A stretch of 64,000 nt of DNA, taken from Pagrus major. Taxonomy: Eukaryota > Chordata > Actinopteri > Spariformes > Sparidae. A model generated the notes under the pieces. That model was not told the DNA's origin, searched no databases, and saw nothing but the letters and a program-made list of their open reading frames with translations. Positions 59,201-64,000 of the stretch are shown here, piece after piece. The DNA lies in contig NC_133230.1 of NCBI RefSeq assembly GCF_040436345.1, positions 15,882,197 through 15,946,196 of the forward strand, in the 5' to 3' direction. A program made the position numbers and the translations under genes. How positions within the stretch are numbered: position 1 is the first letter of the stretch; every line of letters starts with the position of its first letter.

Positions 59201-61955
59201 TTGTACTTGTCATCCTCTCCTGCGCTACTTCCACGCTGCCAACCTCCATGCCTCCTACGGAACGTAAGAAGTGCACTCATATCTCTCGACCACCCCTCTG
59301 CATCCCATACGACATAATTATCTCGTCTCCTCTTTCTCTATGTGGTCCATCCCATGCATCCTCTGTTCTTCCACCCCCCCATCTAGAGACACCCACTCAC
59401 CTCTCTGCCTCCCGCTCTATAACGAGATCTGTCCGAGCGCTGATGAGGTTTGCAGTTTGTTAAGACGTGAGGCTTAACAACATGGATCGGATTCAGATCC
59501 AGGGGTTTTTAATGGTCGATTTGAGTGATTGGTGAATTCCTCGTTTCCCTGTAGGTTGTTTCTCCTTCCTGCTATTGCGTATGTTCCCTCTGTAAATTGT
59601 ACTTCCTTTGGAAAAATCTGCACTCCCCACAGCCAGAGCTTCTTTGTGATACCTTCTGTATTTAACTCCCTGAGTCATCAATTTATAGATCAGTGTCCTG
59701 TTCTCTTACAGTGCTGGTGGGAGGAGGTGCATGCCTGCTCTCTGTTCCTTTCTCCCTAGTCGCTCCTCTCTATTGCTTCGTATTCTCCTTTCTCTGACTG
59801 TAAATCTGTAACGCCTTCCCTTTGTCGCCTCCCAAACTTCTGCTGTCGCATATAAAACCCTTTATGTCATCTTTGAATGCACCTGAGCCTTTGTGTTCCC
59901 TCTACCCTCACATCTACTTCTCCTCCCCTCCCTCCCTTTCCTTTTTTCTGCCGTGCCCTCTCTCCTTGTCTCCCTCCCCCTCCAGTGCTCAACTTCTACC
60001 TGGACTCTCGCTGGGGTCTCCATGCCGACCGTCTGGTGGTCAGTAAAGAGCAGCGGGGGGCTCGCAGCGTCCCCGGTCTCTCTCTGCTGCAGGCCGCTGA
60101 CCACGCCCTCACTTCCTGTCACCTGACCTCGGACCTCCTGGTTGGAGATGTGGCTATTACACAGGGACGACACTACTGGGCATGCTCAGTGGAGCCTGGG
60201 TCATACCTGGTGAAGGTAACATAATACTAGTTGTACTTTTTACACATTTTATGTACTGGATACTACATGCTATTAGTGGATGAAGTGAATGAGTGAAGTT
60301 TTTTGATGATAATCAATATTCCTGACTAAATAAGCAACAATCATAGTTGAAGTTATAAACAAAATATCCTTAAAGGTGAACTGCAAAAGAATCGGCCACC
60401 TTCAATTCATACTTCTAACAAATAGGGGGCAGCATATCAGTACCTTACCTTTTTAGCTTAGCCCTGTGCAGCTAGCTAGACTACCAGGGGAGTGTTGGTG
60501 TATACACCACTAGCACAAGAGCTTGCAGAATGTGGTTTTCTGGCCTGGGGCTGGCTCGTCAGCATGCTAACTTCAGTACACAACACAGTACATATACGTC
60601 TTTGAGACAACCCCATGAGATCACCTAAGAGGGATCATGTGTCAGCCCAGCTTCAGTCTGCAGAGACATGAAACCAGCGAGCTGAAGCCCCACTTGCTGC
60701 ACAGAGCGCTGTTCACTGTGTATTCAAAATGTATTTTTACTGAAATTCGACACTGCACTTCCTTGCAACAAATCTGCAAAGTGTGAAGTAGATCGGATGG
60801 ACGGAAAGATTGCTTAATAGTGAGATGTGAAGATTTACTACTAGAGAAATGTTTAGTAAATTACAAATTGATTGATTTTTTGAACAGGTGGGCGTTGGTC
60901 TGGAATCCAAACTGCAGGAGTGGTTTCACCTTCCACAAGACATGGCCAGTCCCCGGTGAGTAGCCATGGATATATATACTGTACACTATACTGTATACAT
61001 ATATACACACACAATAATTAATATAACAATTTAAAGTAAAAGATTAAACCCCTTAAACCTCTTGTTACCCCTCACGAAAATAAGTGTTAAATAAGTTGTT
61101 AGCAGTTCCACCAAACATTCATTTCCACTCTAAACTTTTAAGATGGGCATTTAAAAAACTAATTTATCTCCAAACATGTCATCCACAGTAAAAAAGGGAA
61201 TACCAATTTGTGTATTTTATGCATGTATTTTCTGTTTCTTTTCCCTACCTTGATCATCGTCTCACAACCTCTCAATATGCCATATGACTCACAGGGACAA
61301 CTCTTCTGCAGAACAAGCACTTTTTGTTTTGATACTGTTAAATGCTGAATACTGGAGTATTTTGACATTGTTGTATTGGTACTTTTACTTAAGCAAAGGA
61401 TCTGAATATTTCATCCGACACTAAATGTAATAATAGATGAAAATAAGGATTGAAATAAGAGATGACTCATCATAGTTGTTGTTTACATCCTCATTCAACT
61501 TCTTTTTCTGCAGCTACGACCCAGACAGCGGTCATGACAGCGGGGCGGAGGATGCCCTGGACTCTGCTCCACCTTTCTGCTTCCTCACTATGGGGATGGG
61601 TAAGATCTACCTGCCCCAGCACAACCACCACCACCACAGTAACCACGGGAATGGCATCCGCGACCCAATCAGCAACGGCCCCTCCTCACCCACAGGCCTC
61701 ACCTACCCGCTGCCGCCCCGGCTCGGTGTGTGCCTTGACTTTGAGAAGGGTCGCGTCACCTTCTATGACGCCCACTCTCTGCGACCTCTGTGGGAAGGTC
61801 ACGTGGATTGCTCCGGCCCCGTGTGCCCGGCTTTCTGTTTCATCGGCGGGGGGTCGCTGCAGCTGCAGGAGCTGGTAGCCAATCGTAACGCAGATCAGAC
61901 TCCGGTCAGAAGGGTAACCATCCAAACCCGTGTCTCTAATTTAAATAACAACTGA
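47229..61955 (+). CDS. trim46: TRIM46 tripartite-motif protein, 12 coding exons
   Basis: Joined exons are 47229-47285, 51451-51712, 51892-52081, 52511-52709, 53921-54067, 54424-54519, 56016-56269, 57485-57606, 57829-58167, 59986-60215, 60888-60955 and 61514-61955. They give 801 codons in one frame, against 759 residues for the human protein as I remember it. Domains in order: RING (about residues 26-135, split by a Pro/Ser-rich insert), B-box 1 (183-225), B-box 2 (239-279), coiled coil and COS box (280-440), FN3 (445-556), SPRY (557-790). In mammals TRIM46 (class I TRIM) bundles parallel microtubules at the proximal axon and fixes neuronal polarity; E3 ligase activity is implied by the RING. 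I chose the start at 47229 because [19 protein letters not shown] has nearly the human first-exon length and the context is AACATGG. Confidence 0.95.
47841..47868. repeat. (TG)n microsatellite
   Basis: About 14 TG units in trim46 intron 1. Confidence 0.95.
48482..48797. mobile_element. TAGGGCTGCACAAT-type MITE, second copy
   Basis: In trim46 intron 1. Begins TTAGGGCTGCACAATTAATT and ends near CCGTATTGTGCC. Interior (CTCCAGATTTAA, CACACCATTTCAGTGAAAATG) parallels the element at 21734-21983. Confidence 0.65.
49722..50128. mobile_element. AGGCTGCGTGATATCG-type MITE
   Basis: In trim46 intron 1. Starts AGGCTGCGTGATATCGCC and ends ATATTGTCCAGCCCT, an imperfect inverted pair. The interior has several ATATCACGATA/TATCACGATATAATG blocks, a known style of fish repeat. 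Confidence 0.65.
50843..51336. mobile_element. TTAAAGGA-type MITE, long copy
   Basis: In trim46 intron 1, ending about 115 bases before exon 2. The left end TTAAAGGAGCAGTTCACCC mirrors the right GGGTGAACCGTTTCCTTTAA. Interior shared, inverted, with 14059-14297. Confidence 0.85.
51451..51712 (+). CDS. trim46: trim46 exon 2 (RING first half)
   Basis: Encodes [20 protein letters not shown] and [16 protein letters not shown] with the first RING Cys/His ligands, then a Pro/Ser-rich insert ([14 protein letters not shown]) like the mammalian one. Acceptor CGACAG, donor GTTTGG. Confidence 0.95.
51892..52081 (+). CDS. trim46: trim46 exon 3 (RING second half)
   Basis: Encodes [11 protein letters not shown], then [17 protein letters not shown] and [12 protein letters not shown]. 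The last RING cysteines are CVPC. Acceptor TTTGAG, donor GTAGGC. Confidence 0.93.
52511..52709 (+). CDS. trim46: trim46 exon 4 (B-box 1)
   Basis: Encodes [20 protein letters not shown] through [14 protein letters not shown] and QHEH, a full zinc-binding B-box type 1. Acceptor CACCAG, donor GTAAGA. Confidence 0.95.
52961..53283. mobile_element. TTAAAGGTC-type MITE
   Basis: In trim46 intron 4. Left TTAAAGGTCAAGTGTGTAGG pairs with right CTATAAACTGGAGCTTTAA in reverse complement. About 323 bp, no coding capacity. Confidence 0.75.
53921..54067 (+). CDS. trim46: trim46 exon 5 (B-box 2)
   Basis: Encodes [38 protein letters not shown] and AYQALK; the Cys/His pattern is a B-box type 2. Acceptor CCTCAG, donor GTACGA. 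Confidence 0.95.
54424..54519 (+). CDS. trim46: trim46 exon 6 (coiled coil)
   Basis: Thirty-two codons with [20 protein letters not shown], heptad-like. Acceptor TGACAG; donor GTGATT is weak at +3 to +5. Confidence 0.92.
55388..55845. repeat. Purine-rich intronic stretch with short direct repeats
   Basis: In trim46 intron 6 the plus strand is strongly A/G-rich for about 450 bases. GGCAGTGAAAGACAGGTGAG occurs twice in tandem near 55595-55640. Probably a remnant of a repetitive element; the open frames are low-complexity. Confidence 0.5.
56016..56269 (+). CDS. trim46: trim46 exon 7 (coiled coil)
   Basis: About 85 codons with [20 protein letters not shown] and [19 protein letters not shown], the latter nearly as in mammals. 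Acceptor CACCAG, donor GTTTTC, which is a poor match at +3 to +5. Confidence 0.94.
57485..57606 (+). CDS. trim46: trim46 exon 8 (COS box)
   Basis: Encodes [39 protein letters not shown], the COS-box region linked to microtubule binding. Acceptor CACCAG, donor GTGAGA. Confidence 0.94.
57829..58167 (+). CDS. trim46: trim46 exon 9 (fibronectin type III)
   Basis: Encodes [20 protein letters not shown] through [20 protein letters not shown] and HTPPAP, a complete FN3 domain. A Gly/Arg-rich loop (about 57955-58010) replaces a shorter mammalian loop. Acceptor TCACAG, donor GTGAGA. Confidence 0.95.
58332..58382 (-). mobile_element. 3' end of a LINE-like retroposon, (GAATT)n tail
   Basis: In trim46 intron 9. 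The minus strand reads ...GGGACAAATAAAGTTTTTTG followed by GAATT repeats, the typical tail of fish LINE insertions. Heavily 5'-truncated. Confidence 0.6.
58426..58446. repeat. Short interstitial telomere-like repeat
   Basis: Three to four TTAGGG units in tandem in trim46 intron 9, next to the LINE tail. Confidence 0.8.
59986..60215 (+). CDS. trim46: trim46 exon 10 (SPRY start)
   Basis: Encodes [35 protein letters not shown] and [20 protein letters not shown]. Preceded by a very long pyrimidine-rich tract (about 59890-59985). Acceptor CTCCAG, donor GTAACA. Confidence 0.95.
60888..60955 (+). CDS. trim46: trim46 exon 11
   Basis: Encodes [23 protein letters not shown] in 68 bases, matching mammalian [11 protein letters not shown]. 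Acceptor GAACAG, donor GTGAGT. Confidence 0.92.
61514..61955 (+). CDS. trim46: trim46 exon 12 (SPRY end)
   Basis: Encodes [51 protein letters not shown] and [20 protein letters not shown], then stops at TGA 61953-61955. It carries a His-rich insert ([13 protein letters not shown]) where mammals have a Gly/Ser stretch. Acceptor CTGCAG. Confidence 0.95.
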
Positions 61956-62954
61956 CAGCTGATCTGAGGTCATATGGTTATTTGGAATGTAATTGGTAAT
62001 TGTGAAGTATTTACTCAGCTAGAGCGAAAAGTTAGACATCTCAGCGATTTTTGTTTTGTATTTAATTTTCTTTGTATAAGAAAATGTTTCTATAGCAACG
62101 AATATGCAATGTAATTAAGTTTTTTTTTACATTTTTGTTACATGCAGTTTTGCAGGAATTATTGCTTAAGTAGTGTTTGGTACCTCCAGCACTTAATATG
62201 TAATTATATCTTTGATGCTTGCACTTGTAGCCAGGCTATATTGCATACATTTATAAAGCTAATGTAGATACAGCACCACACAATGTCTCCCCTCCCGTAG
62301 AAGCTTTTACTGTCATTTCATGTCCTTAATGTTAAGAGCTTGAGCTTATGTTTTAGAGATATGAAGATTATGTGAATAAAAAAGAAAAGGCCTCGACTAT
62401 ATTATTTTATCTATAACTTAACACAGATTTCTTTGCTGTCGGTAAACACTTTCTAGTCATTCACCCGTTACGATCCCACAACCAAAGTTATTGTTTTTCT
62501 GGGATGTAAATGTGGTAAATTAGGAGGTAGAGAAGACAATGAGGCAATACTGTAATTAGAAGCTCCAATTATACCTCTGCTGCACAGCTAATCACTAGTT
62601 TCCGCGGTTCTGTTTGTTCATTGCTATTTTGTATTTCAAATACACGAGCGAGTGTGTGTCTGTGCGTGTGTGTTTGCCTCCCTACGTGCATGGGTACGTG
62701 TGTTGTTTGACTGATAACAGCATCAATTCATTCATTCATTCATTGGCTGACGGTACAAAGTTGTTTTCTGGCAAACAATAGTTTTTAATTGTTTTTAACC
62801 TTGCTTGATTGTAAGTTAATGAGCTTCTTATGAAACGATTAGCAGATTAGATTCATGTAAACTTCACCTGCTGGCAGAATGTTTGCAAAAGACAAAATGG
62901 ATTAAAGAAATAAACACTGAATAAACTTGTTTAAATTACAAAAAAAAAAAAAAA
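61956..62954 (+). other. trim46: trim46 3' UTR
   Basis: AT-rich non-coding DNA after the stop codon. AATAAA occurs at 62375-62380, 62909-62914 and 62920-62925. The last two lie just before an A-run (about 62939-62956), so either a short or long 3' UTR is possible. Confidence 0.5.
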
Positions 62955-64000
62955 ACACCTTCTGTTTCCTTTTGTTTGTTGCTTTTTTCAGTTTGTCAAC
63001 TGTTCATAATCCACTGTGATGATGAACCTTTACTGTTGTTTCACCACTAGGGGGCAGCAAGACATAGCAGGACACCCCCAACCTTGTCTCAACACACTGC
63101 AGCCTTTTTTTTCTTTTTGGAAAGAAGACTAATTGGACCCATTTTACATACAAATGCTCCTTCTTTATAGGATTGGCAAACATGCATTTTGAAATGTGCA
63201 GTTAAATATTGGAAACTGCTCAAACTGGCATCATTTTCAGATTCTCCTCCCAAAACTACAGATTTGCTTTTTATGGATCTTTAAAACATATATATATCAC
63301 CTGCCTTTCTGGTTATTATGTTCCCAATTTACAGCACAGTTCCTGGCTTTGCTTACTTCTCTTTTATGAATCACCATTTATGCAGTGACACACTTTGATT
63401 GATCACTGATAGCCATGTTACAACACACAGACCTTTACACATGTTGGCTGACAACCATCATAAAGTGAAACAAGGCAACTCCTGCCAGGTTTTGAACCCT
63501 ACAGAAAAGCATTTACTGCCAAATGGTCTCTGATATTTATGTATGGATTTATGAGTAAATCAAACTTTATTGTTTACACACATGGAATAAGAAGTTCACA
63601 TAATAACAGACATACAATACGTGGCCTTCAGACCCACATGGACATCAGTTTAGTTCTTTAAAGTGCAAAGGACGCCACCTATTGGCTAATCACATTTAAA
63701 ACAGAAAACCGACTCGACAGACCCGTCAAAAACCTCCAAATGCTTCAAATTCTTCCTTTCCAGATATGAAACAATATCGTTATGGGATTTACACATATCA
63801 AAAATCATGCCTGACTGTGAAATTCTTGCTCAATGAAACACCTAGAGGGAGAATAATGAATAGTGATCACCATCTGCTTTTGATAGAGATATTAACACCT
63901 CACATGTGTAGGTACTTAGCATTCCTTATGTAAATGTAATGTAAATCGCTGGAGTTTACCTTTTATGAGCTTCAATATGAAAATCCACATGTGTGTTTAA
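62955..64000. other. Intergenic flank after trim46
   Basis: AT-rich DNA with no reading frame, splice pair or repeat family that I can identify with confidence. Confidence 0.45.

Noticed and set aside
59862-60173. Minus-strand 103-codon frame
   Set aside because: Antisense shadow of trim46 exon 10 and its pyrimidine tract.

Overview
This window is vertebrate, almost certainly teleost fish, nuclear DNA. The genes are split into short exons with GT-AG introns. Proteins match vertebrate families (SNX27, TRIM46, S100). Introns and intergenic DNA carry small inverted-repeat elements and microsatellites of the kind common in fish genomes, and the S100 genes resemble fish ictacalcins. All assignments come from reading translations and splice signals by eye; no database was searched.

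Layout. (1) 1-8390: no secure gene; repeats, microsatellites and probably the 3' UTR of snx27. (2) 8391-19584, minus strand: a complete sorting nexin 27 gene in 12 coding exons (558 codons), with PDZ, PX and FERM-like domains and an unusual C-terminal tail. (3) 22162-44325, minus strand: an S100 calcium-binding protein cluster. It holds four apparently intact two-coding-exon genes (about 22.3-24.2 kb, 29.0-30.6 kb, 33.7-37.1 kb and 42.7-44.3 kb) and one orphan, damaged last exon (33.14-33.27 kb). Three of the genes share a 5' non-coding exon plus TATA promoter module, intron-1 blocks and 3' flanks, so they come from tandem duplication. (4) 47229-61955, plus strand: a complete TRIM46 gene in 12 coding exons (801 codons), with RING, two B-boxes, coiled coil, FN3 and SPRY. 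(5) 61956-64000: trim46 3' UTR and flank.

The most unusual structure is in the middle of the S100 cluster. An imperfect inverted repeat with arms of about 2.2 and 1.8 kb (34371-36590 and 37557-39373) flanks two tandem copies of an S100 promoter/first exon. One copy is intact and one has lost its TATA box and splice donor. Together with the orphan exon and a sharp junction near 33488, this records deletion, inversion and duplication in a young gene family. A set of short elements ending in TTAAAG recurs across the window, including one copy inside each palindrome arm.

The genes do not form a shared pathway: SNX27 is an endosomal retromer adaptor, S100s are small EF-hand Ca2+ sensors, and TRIM46 organises axonal microtubules. 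Their proximity recalls human 1q21-q22, where the same families lie. I found no rRNA, tRNA, CRISPR array, operon structure or viral gene.
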